Origin: Setomelanomma holmii
Lineage: Eukaryota; Ascomycota; Dothideomycetes; Pleosporales; Phaeosphaeriaceae
DNA length: 17,862 nt
Assembly: GCA_010015745.1 (NCBI GenBank)
Contig: ML978402.1
Location: 1 to 17,862 of the forward strand
Reading direction: 5' to 3'
Every line of letters starts with the position of its first letter. Position 1 is the stretch's first letter. Made by a program: the position numbers and the translations under genes. The notes below the pieces were generated by a model, which searched no databases, was not told the DNA's origin, and saw only the letters and a program-made list of their open reading frames with translations. Below, one piece after another: positions 10,492 to 17,862 of this stretch.

Positions 10492-11228
10492 CCCTGCAGG
10501 TACAAGACAGAATTGGACAGTAATGACGAACACCAAGCTACCGGAAGTCAACCGGTGAGGGAAAGAGGCGGTAAGGCAGAAATTGAAGGACGTCGGGACT
10601 CGGCCTTGTGGGCATGTGCACAAGGTATAAAGCTCGATTTTCCGCCGTCGGCGCGCTCCTGGGCCATTCGCGTCGGTGACACAACAGCCACCACTGCTTC
10701 TGGTGTAGCTCACGGCTCCTTTCATCGGCGGACCGAAGAAAGGGACGTGATAGGCTAACACTTCACGTGCGCACCGGCGGTCGCGGACAGCGAGACAGTG
10801 GTATACAAATCCACGGACCAGAAGAACACATCTTTGCGACAGAGGGTGCGCGCGATAGCAAGCGCGTTAACTGCATGTCGCAAGCTCCGAGCGAATCTGA
10901 CAAGGAATCCAATGCGGATGCGTATAATGAGGTCTGATTCGCTGTACGAACCAACAAGAACTCTCAACCTTTGAGTATCTCGGGCTTCCGCTCGGAGCTT
11001 GAGAGGTGACAGTGTTATCAACCCTTATAGAGTGTGAGACTGGCTGGTGGACTGAGCAGAAGAGCAGTGACCGCATCGTAAGGTAGAGGCAAGGTTCGCT
11101 GCGTCGTCACATTAGTCACAGTTGTGTCACCGGCTCCCTGACAGAGCGGAATCCTATTCGAGAGCGACCTTCCACATCACTGTTGTGTAGCCTCAGGCTC
11201 TCGCATGTGCTAAGGTGTTTTCCTCAGT
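10492..11228. other. Upstream region of the transcription factor, no gene recognised
   Basis: Contains the minus-strand promoter and 5' leader of the Zn2Cys6 gene. On minus, just before the ATG at 10491, there is CTTGTACCTGCAGGG, which resembles a splice acceptor, so a 5' UTR intron is possible. Short ORFs on both strands show no motif. Confidence 0.4.
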
Positions 11229-11454
11229 TCACGACTATGCTTCAGACTCGTCCCAACATGGCCCGTACCCGACGATCACGCCCCGAAATGACAAGGTCAG
11301 GTTCATTCCCTACGGCTGTGAAGTCTTACAGTACAATCCCGAGCGCAATCTACCTCCACTCGAAGGCTATGGGCAAACCCAACAGTTCCATGTCGAGGAC
11401 TATAGCGTTGGCAGTCGTCGAGCTCACAAGCGTGGGAATGGTCCATGCTGGTGA
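11229..11454 (+). CDS. Exon-like ORF of an unrecognised small protein
   Basis: The frame has no internal ATG but looks coding: TPRNDKVRFIPYGCEVLQY, then NPERNLPPLEGYGQTQQF, then a basic tail RRAHKRGNGPCW and TGA at 11452-11454. It is preceded by a good intron 3' end (GTGCTAAGG..TTTTCCTCAG, branch-like CTAAG then a pyrimidine tract), so 11229 is probably the first base of a terminal exon in phase 1. I could not place the upstream exon: the nearest donor-like site is GTAAGG near 11078, without a clear ATG exon before it. It may be the last exon of a real small gene or a fragment. I do not recognise the family and give no function. Confidence 0.38.
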
Positions 11455-11846
11455 ACGGCGTCATATTCTATTTTCTCCCATAGTGAGCTCATAGTTCTGA
11501 ACTATATAAAATGACAACGGACCTACAAAGGCCGCGACTGAAGTAGCATGTCCACTTCGCTACTCCTCAAAATGCCATCCTCGTTGTATTAGCCGCAAAA
11601 GACACCTTTCCAAGCATAGAAACCATATCGCACGTCCTCATCAAACGTAATCTCACCCTTTGTCTAAAGTTATGGTTATTGTTTCCATTGTGACAAGAAT
11701 CGTTCATCATCGGCTGCTAATGCACGTGTATCCGTCCATGCTTCCTTCGCATCGTTTCAGGCTTTTTATCTTAAAGTTCATCTTACTAACAAACTTTACT
11801 ATCACAAGTCGAGTATTAGAGTTGCTCGTAGGAGAGCACATGCGTG
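11455..11846. other. Intergenic region, AT-richer, no gene recognised
   Basis: Contains TATATAAAATG near 11503-11513 and a T-rich stretch around 11760-11810. Short ORFs here have no recognisable motif. It probably includes 3' UTR sequence of the exon-like ORF ending at 11454. Confidence 0.4.
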
Positions 11847-11866
11847 GCTAGTCAGAGTAGACTAGC
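11847..11866. repeat. Perfect inverted repeat, 7-bp arms with 6-bp loop
   Basis: GCTAGTC at 11847-11853 and GACTAGC at 11860-11866 flank AGAGTA. It directly precedes the likely left edge of the LTR-like relic starting near 11871. Confidence 0.55.
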
Positions 11867-11870
11867 CCTT

Positions 11871-12141
11871 TGCGGCGTTTTGAGAAAGAGCCGCTCTTCA
11901 CCCACTCGGCTGCTGCAGCAGCACCCTCACCAGCACTCATCACGCCAGCAGCCAACGTGCGAGATACCGTTTCCACTTCCACGGTCGCAAGCTCTCCGCT
12001 GCAGAAACATCGCCCATATTGCGACTCTTTCGAGCAGCTTCAGCAACGCACTCATATATACATACATACATACATACACAATGCAACCTCAGTTTAATCC
12101 TGCAATTCTTCCTGCATGCGCACTACTCACCCACCGCAACA
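11871..12141 (+). repeat. Diverged LTR-like relic related to the downstream copia element
   Basis: The last 65 bp (12077-12141) align with the right end of the 5' LTR (12481-12541): shared blocks include CACAAT, AACCTCAGTT, CAATTC, GCACT and a final ACA. Just beyond, CTGCAAC (12148-12154) matches the CTGCAAC that follows the primer site of the intact-ended copy at 12555-12561. The left boundary is only a guess, from a TG-start followed by TTTTGAG at 11871-11886 compared with TGTCACGGTTTGAG. The middle is poorly alignable and includes the CATA microsatellite. Best read as an old, mutated LTR of the same or a sister family. Confidence 0.4.
12055..12080. repeat. CATA tetranucleotide microsatellite
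   Basis: A run of TATATA followed by about four to five CATA units ending CACA. It interrupts the LTR-like relic and probably expanded by slippage. Confidence 0.85.
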
Positions 12142-12293
12142 TAAAGACACTGCAACGAAAAGGCTAATGTCAACTACGGAGGATACCCCGTCCCGGATGG
12201 CTCTTAGAACCACTGGAGCGTATATTGGCAGTGCAAGAACTCTCAAGTGTCAGGGCAAGGCATCGAGTTGAGAGTAGCTGTAAAGGGAGTTTT

Positions 12294-12347
12294 CTAGCCG
12301 CCCGCGGGCGAGCGCCTGGCTACCAAGGTTAGGCGAGGCGCAGCTAG
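12294..12347. repeat. 54-bp GC-rich imperfect palindrome next to the 5' LTR
   Basis: Starts CTAGC and ends GCTAG, with internal matching blocks (GCGCCT with AGGCG, and CCTGGCTA with CCAAGG around the centre). It ends 12 bp before the TG start of the LTR. It stands out for GC content and symmetry. It could form a hairpin, or be a scar of a small inverted-repeat element. Confidence 0.45.
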
Positions 12348-12359
12348 ATAATTAGACTT

Positions 12360-12541
12360 TGTCACGGTTTGAGTCTCTCTTGCCCTATGGGCAACCCGCG
12401 CCTCACCTTCGGTGAGATGCGACTCCCCATCCTGCACTAGCGCTGTTTACAGCCACTCATGTACACCCCGTTTGTAGCTTCACACAATAGAACCTCAGTT
12501 CAATCTTCAATTCCCTACGCACTGCTTACATCACTGCGACA
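12360..12541 (+). repeat. 5' LTR of the copia element
   Basis: Begins TGTCACGG and ends GCGACA, 182 bp, with TG..CA ends. The left end is fixed by the matching 3' copy, which starts right after the purine tract. The right end is fixed by the primer site starting at 12542. Contains an almost perfect palindrome TTGCCC-TAT-GGGCAA (12379-12393) and a strong hairpin at 12402-12416. Confidence 0.85.
12402..12416 (+). promoter_or_regulatory. C(UUCG)G tetraloop hairpin in the LTR
   Basis: CTCACCTTCGGTGAG folds as a 5-bp stem plus the closing C-G pair around UUCG, one of the most stable RNA tetraloops. Outer CGC/GCG bases can extend the stem with a small bulge. It is identical in the 3' LTR (17458-17472). 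If this region is transcribed as R it would lie near the end of the genomic RNA. Role is inferred only. Confidence 0.6.
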
Positions 12542-12556
12542 GTTATGAGCCCGGCT
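12542..12556 (+). other. Primer binding site, initiator tRNA-Met anticodon-arm type
   Basis: GTTATGAGCCCGGCT starts directly after the LTR CA. GTTATGAGCCC is the complement of the initiator methionine tRNA anticodon arm, including the CAU anticodon. Drosophila copia and yeast Ty5 are known to prime from this internal part of a cleaved initiator tRNA (half-tRNA), not from the tRNA 3' end, so this element probably did the same. Confidence 0.8.
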
Positions 12557-12726
12557 GCAACTTAGGATTGTTTCTCACCTGCTGCTGCAATCGTCACTTT
12601 ACTCGAGTCGCACGTTGCCATACCGCGTCCACTCGCGACGTACTTTGTTACTGCGTTCTCCACGACCCACCTTTACCGCGTTCTCCACGACGCCCCGTTA
12701 CCGCGTTCACCCACGACGCACCTGCA

Positions 12727-13750
12727 ACGGCTACTGAGTCTGACCCCGCTGTGACGCGAGTTACGGTCATACTGAACACGCCAGACGACCGGTTTACCTG
12801 GTTGTTCATTTGCCGAGACGTTGCCAATCGCCACGGTCACTGGCAGTACATCAATCCTGACGTGGCGAGGGAGCTCCTCCCTGAGCTGACAGAGGCCACC
12901 GAGCCTCAACTTATCGACTACCAGGCTGGAGCTATTAGGCTCTCTGGCCTGACAGCAGACGACCGAGAGTCTTACCGATGGGAATGCGATCGATGGGAGC
13001 GCCGCCGCTCCGAGTACCGCACCCAGTAGGAGGCCTTGGCCGACCTGAACACGGACATCAGCAAGACGATTGCTGCACGCCACAAACACCTGATGAAGGA
13101 TCACGAGACACCCTACGACCGGCTAGTCGCTCTCAAGAAGTTCCTTTGTCCACCCGACGCGACTCGCCTCCGCGAGCTTGCCGACAAGTACAACACTCTC
13201 AAGACTGCTCCACGAGCCGCGAAGAAGGTCGAGCAATGGCTTACTGACTGGGTATACATCACTGCCCACGGCAAATCAATCAAGCTGCCCGAGACTGACG
13301 GCAACCGAACACAAGAGGACTGTACGCCACGCCTTGCCTGCGTGAGATCTTCAAGCATGAAGCACGAGGCAGCACTGGCGAGACCTCATCACTTGAGACG
13401 TACGTCGCGGAGATGACCACTTACCTTCGCCGCACGAAACCTCCCTCTACTGGCCTGGCGCAGAAATCACGAAGCCGACTGTGACTTTTGTCAATAGGCC
13501 GAGGTCACCGTGACGGAGCACGAACAGCACCTCCTTGTGCCTGCGGATTACGATACTGGTATCCCGACTGCTTTATTCTCAATGAACGCCACTCACGGCG
13601 TCCGAAGACCTTTCGGCCTACTGCTGATGCTGTACGCAAGGTTAGATAAGCACGGAAGAACCCTAAGATTAACGCGCGTATCAAGACTGGACAGCCCGCC
13701 AACCTGCACAGAATACTGGATCATTACAGGTTGATAACGGCAAGCCACCA
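12727..13750 (+). pseudogene. Copia gag (capsid and zinc knuckle), broken
   Basis: Coding similarity begins near 12727 (ATESDPAVTRVTVILNTPDD) and continues through ADDRESYRWECDRWERRRSEY, a TAG at 13027-13029, then YDRLVALKKFLCP and KKVEQWLTDWVYITAHGKSI. A frameshift near 13320 moves the frame to LREIFKHEARGSTGE and TYVAEMTTYLRRTKPPSTGL. After further damage comes a zinc-knuckle-like CACGLRYWYPDC (13536-13571) followed by FRPTADAVRKV and TAA at 13647-13649. In related elements, as I recall them, the knuckle has His where Tyr (TAC) is here. No ATG precedes the conserved start; ACG stands where one would be expected. Gag forms the virus-like particle; this copy cannot. Confidence 0.8.
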
Positions 13751-13806
13751 TTTAACACCAACACGTCTGTGATATCAGTTGGTCAATCACTGTTAGCCCT
13801 CGACCA

Positions 13807-13891
13807 CGAAGGCCACGACGGCCACGACGGCCACGACGACCACGACGACCACGACGGCCACGACGGCCACGACGACCAAGACGGCCGAGAC
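13807..13891 (+). repeat. 9-bp minisatellite encoding a His/Asp/Gly-rich linker
   Basis: About nine units of GGCCACGAC or GACCACGAC in tandem. In the protease frame it encodes repeated GHD and DHD triplets between gag and protease. The unit is a multiple of 3, so expansions keep the frame. The last units are degraded (CAAGAC, CGAGAC). It is not a CRISPR array: no spacers. Confidence 0.9.
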
Positions 13892-13939
13892 GTTATCGCG
13901 ATCGACGCTCACACTGAGCCTGCGAGTGTTCTCACGGTA

Positions 13940-14345
13940 CTGGCCATGGAAGACACCGACCAGACTGAGCTACTCAACCGATGGATCATTTATCTAGGAT
14001 CCAACACACACGTGGTCAACACAGAGGCATGGAAAGGCTGGAAGAGGACGACGACAACCCAGAACGCCGGACTATCAATGCTGGTAACAACTGTATTCTC
14101 ATCACAGCTTGGGGCACGATGAAGCTAGTCGCTCGTACACCACATGGACAACTAATGCTGGAGCTGACGCACGTCGCGTACGTCGAAGGCTTCCTCGCGA
14201 TCCTCCTGGGACTCGCTCGCTGCCGAACAGAGTCAATCCACTTCGACTCTGGCCGCGACGTCCTGTACATGTACCAACCATCGAACATGATCGCGCAACT
14301 CGAATACAATGGAGGCCACTGGCTCATAGATGCTGAGCCACCACA
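13940..14345 (+). pseudogene. Copia aspartic protease region, catalytic Asp lost
   Basis: The segment RWIIYLGSNTHVVNTEAWKGW begins at 13979, in pieces under the limit: RWII-YLGS-NTHVVNTEAWKGW. Related elements carry a D-x-G-S catalytic motif at this place; here codons 13991-13996 read Tyr-Leu. A frameshift near 14050 moves into the frame with TINAGNNCILITAWGTMKLV, then LELTHVAYVEGFLAILLG, IHFDSGRDVLYMY and EYNGGHWLIDAEP. Retropepsins cut the Gag-Pol polyprotein; without the Asp no cleavage is possible. Confidence 0.8.
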
Positions 14346-14399
14346 CCGACCACCTCTATGGCTTCTCCACACACTGCTGAGTACGTTCGGGGCTTCCTA

Positions 14400-15469
14400 T
14401 CGCCCGGCATGCGCACCAAAGCCTACCAACGTAGTCGATCCAGACGCTGCACATCAGATTTGGGGCCACCCAGGTCGAAAGGCAGTCGACCAGCTCGAAT
14501 CAAACGTCACTGGCGTTCAGCTAACCGGAGATCACATGAATTGCATGTACCAGACCTGCACCGAAGCTCGAATGACTCATATCATCTCGAGACGTCCGTC
14601 TGAGAGCTGCGCACAACGACTATTCTATCGAATTGCGATAGATCTGATCTACATCATCCCTGTGGGAGAGGAGTGTAACGATGGCAGCAAATACGCTGTA
14701 CACTCTATGGACGAATACTCAAAGTGGCATGAGATCGCCACAATCAAGAGAAAGGACAAGCCGACACTTATTCGTTGGTTTATGTCCTTAATCCGCCGAA
14801 CTCAGCGCGTGTACGACGCTAACGTAGTCGCCGTCCGATGCGACAACGAGAAAGGAAGGAGCTGGGTATGCTCTACGAGCCAGCCCCACCTGGTACAAAG
14901 GAGCCGATTGGACTCATTGAGCGCGCAGGCGGAGTTCTCACTCAGCGAGCTCGCGGTATGCGCATACACGCCAACCTGCCAAAGGATCTGTCACATGAGA
15001 TGTATCGCACTGCCGCCTACATCCTCAATCGCCCGCCTGCCGAAGCACTAGGCCGGAAGATACCGTATGGGGACGAAAGCCACTCGTCTCCCATATGAGG
15101 CCTATTGACTGCCGCGCCTACGTCTACAACCGCGACCTCAGAGCTGCCGACAAGCTTGAATCGCGCACTCTTATCGGCCACCAAGGCACTAACATCTTCC
15201 GTATATGGCTGCCTACAAAGGGCACTGTCATCGTCACACGTGACGTCGTATTCCAACCTACGCTCTTCTTCGATGGAATGGATGGCTACGCCTCTACGCC
15301 TGTGATCGAGGGGGTAACCGAGCTACTCGAATATCCTGAGATGTCCCAGGACGACAATATCAGCATCGAGGACTTATTGACGACGCGTCAGCGCACAGCA
15401 CCTGTGACCTCAGCTCCAAGAGCTAGAGGCTCCCAATTGGGGGGTAAGATGACTGACGACAGCGCCTGA
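14400..15469 (+). pseudogene. Copia integrase region, frameshifted
   Basis: Starts with the pre-integrase zinc region AAHQIWGHPGRKAVDQLE (about 14446) and C-x4-C at 14551-14568, where the family usually has C-x2-C. The core follows: first Asp in RIAIDLIYI (14641-14643), DEYSKWHEIATIKRKDKPT, second Asp in AVRCDNEKG (14842-14844). A frameshift and small deletion near 14855 comes before ELGMLYEPAPPGTKEP, and Glu in GLIERAGGVLTQRARGMRIH (14919-14921), so D-D spacing to E is shortened to about 25 residues. Another shift near 15090 leads to MRPIDCRAYVYNRDLRAADK and IFRIWLPTKGTVIVTRDVVF. Family role: inserts the cDNA into the genome. The three acidic residues exist but not in one frame. Confidence 0.82.
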
Positions 15470-15489
15470 AACTCAACAACAAATACCGA

Positions 15490-16720
15490 CACCTAAACCA
15501 TCTGAGGAGGACACAATACATGTAGTTCCGAAGGGCTATCGCCAGCGAGGCGAGAAAGCGCCACAGGACGTCAATCTTGATCCAATTGACACGAACCTGA
15601 TTATCTCAGGCAAGCGCAATCGAAAGTTGAGAGATCTGAACAACTTTACTATTCAGTCCTACGCTGCGAGACTGGGACCTGAGTCTCTCGTCGATCACCT
15701 GCGAGCGTTCTCAACCGAGATCCTCTCTGACAGGGCCTCCGCTAGGGCAGACGAAGTACCACGAATCCATCAGTCACAGCTGCCGCCTTTGCCGAAGTCC
15801 GAGAACCAGCTCAATACACACATGTTCGGCGATCAGTTTCGACGCGGTATAGAGATTGAATGGCAAGATCTACGCACCAAAGGTGTCTTTGGACAGACAG
15901 AGCAATGAAAGGTCACTGCAGACAGTGAGGTACTGCCGCTGATGAGGATCTTCACATATAAAACAGACGGAGATGGATATCTCTCACGATTCAAGGCTCG
16001 ACTTGTCGTCCGAGGAGATGTCCAAGCTCCTCTTGATAACACGTACGCTGCTATACTTGCAATCCGCAGTTTTCGCGCTCTCATTGCAATCGACAATTAC
16101 TTCGACCTAGAGCTAAAGCAGTACGACGTACCTACTGCCTTTCTGAACGCTGAGATCGATCAAAGGCTATACGCTGAAAGACCTGAGCCTTTCCACCGCA
16201 CTGAAGGCGAGATCATGCTAGTGCTCCGCGCCTTGTACAGCCTGAAGGATCCACCAATCCTATGGTACCATGAGCTACTTCGACAGCTTGTTAAGCTGGG
16301 CCTGAAGCCAGTTGGATGCTTTCCTTGCTTGTATACGAGCCGCTGGCTCATCCTATTCGTCTACGTTGACGACATTGTCATGGCGTTTCATCGATCGAAC
16401 GCCAATCACCACAGGTCCTTTGAGAAGGATCTGGTGGACCTACACAACATCAAAACGATGGGAGATCTTACCTGGTTTCTCGGCATCCGCATCGTCCGGA
16501 ATTGAGCTCTGCAAAAGACCTGGCTAGTTCAAGACGCTTTTATCGACAAGGTGTGCGCTTGATTCGGCATCGAGGCTGTGGGCAAGACTCCAGACGTCCC
16601 ACTGACAGAGAACTGGTTGCCACAGTCTACCGAGGAGACTGATACTGCTCGGAAAAGGCTCTATCAGCATCTGGTTGGCTCTTTGGCATACATTGCTGTC
16701 TGGGTAGACCTGACGTTGCT
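15490..16720 (+). pseudogene. Copia reverse transcriptase (RVT_2) region with three nonsense codons
   Basis: The frame runs VPKGYRQRGEKAPQDVNLDP, then FTIQSYAARLGPESLVDHLR, a TGA at 15906-15908, RLVVRGDVQAPLDNTYAA, and the catalytic blocks QYDVPTAFLNAEIDQRLYAE and LFVYVDDIVMAF (YVDD at 16362-16373). Then come FLGIRIVRN, TGA at 16503-16505, WLVQDAFIDKVCA, TGA at 16560-16562, FGIEAVGKTPDVPLTENW and LYQHLVGSLAYIAVW. All catalytic Asp residues are intact. The three stops share one frame, so this domain is disabled by point mutations more than by deletions. Confidence 0.88.
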
Positions 16721-16724
16721 CGAA

Positions 16725-17428
16725 CGCACGTGGTCTTTGCCCGCCACCTCACCAACCCAGGACAGTCTCACGTCTCGAAAGTCCGTCAGACCTGGCGCTA
16801 CCTGCTCAGCACGAAGGCTCTCGCTCTTGAAGCCTCTGCCAGCGCACAGGACATGGCCGAGTATCTCACTGACGATCCGACGTACCGCGATCCTCTCTTC
16901 TTTGAATCATCCGACGCCTTGTACGCTGACGAGCCTGAGACTCGCCGGAGCTCTCAAGGTTATGCGTTCAAGTTGGGAGAACTTATGATCGACTGGAAAT
17001 CGACTGTCCAGCGCACAGTCACAAAATCAACCACAGAGTCAGAGCTACTCTCACTCTCTCTCGCTGCTTCACAGATGGAGGAATGGATGCGATTCTTCAC
17101 TGGAATCAACCTTACACTTGACTGTACACCTACTATCTGGTGTGACATCCAGCAGACGGTTGGTATTGTCACGAAGGAGCACGACAAGCTTCACACAAAG
17201 TTCAAGCACGTCGACATCCACAAGCTTTGGATTCGACAGGAGGTCACTGCCTCACGCATTAGCGTCAAACGGGTACCTACTGACCACATGCCTGCTGAAG
17301 GACTCACGAGAATTCTACCCAAGCAGAAGTTTACAAAGTTTATCCCCCAACTTGGCCTTGTTGACCTCACTGAGCGCCTGAAGGGCCTGCGTCAGACTGA
17401 TGGGGACGAGGGGCGTGTCACGGTTTGA
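16725..17428 (+). CDS. Copia RNase H domain fragment, uninterrupted
   Basis: After a frameshift near 16710 the frame is open for about 230 codons: VVFARHLTNPGQSHVSKVRQ, SSDALYADEPETRRSSQGYA, IDWKSTVQRTVTKSTTESEL, IWCDIQQTVGIVTKEHDKLH and RVPTDHMPAEGLTRILPKQK. The acidic residues expected for RNase H (Asp in SSDA, Glu in STTESE, Asp in WCD) are present. The stop TGA at 17426-17428 lies inside the 3' LTR. This is the best preserved part of the element, but there is no start of its own, so it is a remnant domain and not a gene. Confidence 0.75.
17399..17415 (+). other. Polypurine tract
   Basis: GATGGGGACGAGGGGCG directly precedes the TG of the 3' LTR, the position where plus-strand DNA synthesis is primed in LTR retrotransposons. 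The tract is interrupted by one T and two C. Confidence 0.65.
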
Positions 17429-17555
17429 GTCTCTCTTGCCCCATGTGCAACCCGCGCCTCACCTTCGGTGAGATGCGACTCCCCATCCTGCACTAGCGCT
17501 GTTTACAGCCACTCAAGTCTACCTACTGTTTGTAGCTTCACACAATAGAAACTCA
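17416..17555 (+). repeat. 3' LTR of the copia element, right end lost or diverged
   Basis: Matches 12360-12497 over 138 bp with about three clear substitutions outside one variable patch (5' ACTCATGTACACC against 3' ACTCAAGTCTACC) and a 2-bp length difference there. Includes the identical UUCG hairpin at 17458-17472. After AATAGAAACTCA the sequence no longer matches the last 44 bp of the 5' LTR, so the 3' LTR is truncated or replaced. Confidence 0.85.
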
Positions 17556-17862
17556 CCGAACATCAACTTTTCCAGGTCAACGAAAGGTCAATATCCATCG
17601 ACTTTTCATCAAAACACGACTCAAATGCCTTCTTAAATCTGTTTCCTAGCGTCCTCTTCCTGCTGCAGGCGTTGTGGCAGGCGCGCTGGCCTCTTTTGTC
17701 TTTCAGCTCCCTGGTGAGCTGAAATCTTTTCAAAATGGCCCGTGCGCCACTCAGATTTTCACGTTCGGTCGAAGGCCACAACTACAGCTAAGACAAGGAG
17801 ACTAAGTTATCTTGACACTCCTTGTTCTTGCAAGATATGGGCACCTGCTAGGCCTAAATACA
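17556..17862. other. Right flank, no gene recognised
   Basis: A 72-codon minus-strand frame at 17563-17781 lacks an ATG at its start and any motif. The only structure seen is a hairpin at 17701-17724. Confidence 0.4.
17701..17724. repeat. Perfect hairpin, 9-bp stem with 6-nt loop
   Basis: TTTCAGCTC and GAGCTGAAA flank CCTGGT. Could be an RNA hairpin or chance; no gene is known on either side. Confidence 0.6.

Larger units (their letters stand above)
12360..17555 (+). mobile_element. Defective Ty1/copia LTR retrotransposon
   Basis: LTRs (12360-12541 and 17416-17555) flank a primer site, gag and pol in the Ty1/copia order: protease, integrase, reverse transcriptase, RNase H. The order with integrase before reverse transcriptase defines the family. 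Length is about 5.2 kb. The reading frame is broken by at least six frameshifts (near 13320, 14050, 14855, 15090, 15470 and 16710) and by stops at 13027-13029, 13647-13649, 15906-15908, 16503-16505 and 16560-16562, plus a TGA near 13486. The protease catalytic Asp is lost. The element cannot encode its own enzymes, though LTRs, primer site and purine tract remain recognisable. No convincing target-site duplication is visible. Confidence 0.93.

Noticed and set aside
10492..10761. In-frame extension of the transcription factor to an upstream ATG at 10761
   Set aside because: The extension lacks regulator-like composition and ends at an acceptor-like sequence right before the ATG at 10491; more likely 5' leader.
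7600..12000. Secondary-metabolite cluster around the Zn2Cys6 regulator
   Set aside because: No synthase, P450, transporter in working order or tailoring enzyme within the window.
13807..13891. Tandem repeat considered as a CRISPR array
   Set aside because: Units are 9 bp with no unique spacers, in a eukaryotic retroelement reading frame.
17563..17781. 72-codon minus-strand ORF right of the element
   Set aside because: Starts at TTG, has no motif and no neighbours supporting it.
1..17862. tRNA, rRNA or other structured RNA genes
   Set aside because: No cloverleaf or rRNA core sequence recognised by eye; the only tRNA-like match is the retroelement primer site.

Overview
The window looks like a filamentous ascomycete (Pezizomycotina) nuclear genome. 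Evidence: short spliceosomal introns of 44-62 bp with GT..AG ends and CTAAC/CTAAG-like branch sites, a Zn2Cys6 regulator, an EST1/SMG7-like protein, an HMT1-type half-ABC transporter and a fungal Ty1/copia element. I cannot resolve class or genus from sequence alone.

Layout. (1) 1-2055, minus: 5' two-thirds or so of an EST1/SMG7-like gene, three exons, running off the left edge. (2) 2056-3400: no gene recognised; a few short repeats. (3) about 3400-5792, minus: a decayed HMT1-type vacuolar ABC transporter with several stops and frameshifts, cut off just after Walker A. (4) about 6053-6600, plus: a small one-RRM protein, probably ending in a 6-nt coding exon. (5) 6601-7599: no complete gene; one coding-looking tail at 6951-7057. 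(6) 7600-10491, minus: an intact five-exon Zn2Cys6 transcription factor of 898 aa, the best-supported complete gene. (7) 10492-12359: mostly intergenic, with an orphan exon-like ORF (11229-11454), a CATA microsatellite and an old LTR-like relic. (8) 12360-17555: a Ty1/copia retrotransposon with short LTRs, an initiator-tRNA-Met-type primer site, a purine tract, and gag, protease, integrase, reverse transcriptase and RNase H, all damaged. (9) 17556-17862: no gene recognised.

The genes do not form an obvious cluster or pathway. Two host genes look functional (EST1-like, transcription factor), one small RRM gene probably is, and the rest is decay: a dead transporter and a dead retroelement. Several internal stops in both are TGA where relatives, as I recall them, have arginine, which fits C-to-T change at CGA codons. 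I found no convincing new molecular system. The most interesting points are the mismatch between similar LTRs and a ruined interior, the conserved C(UUCG)G hairpin in both LTRs, and the probable 6-nt terminal exon of the RRM gene.
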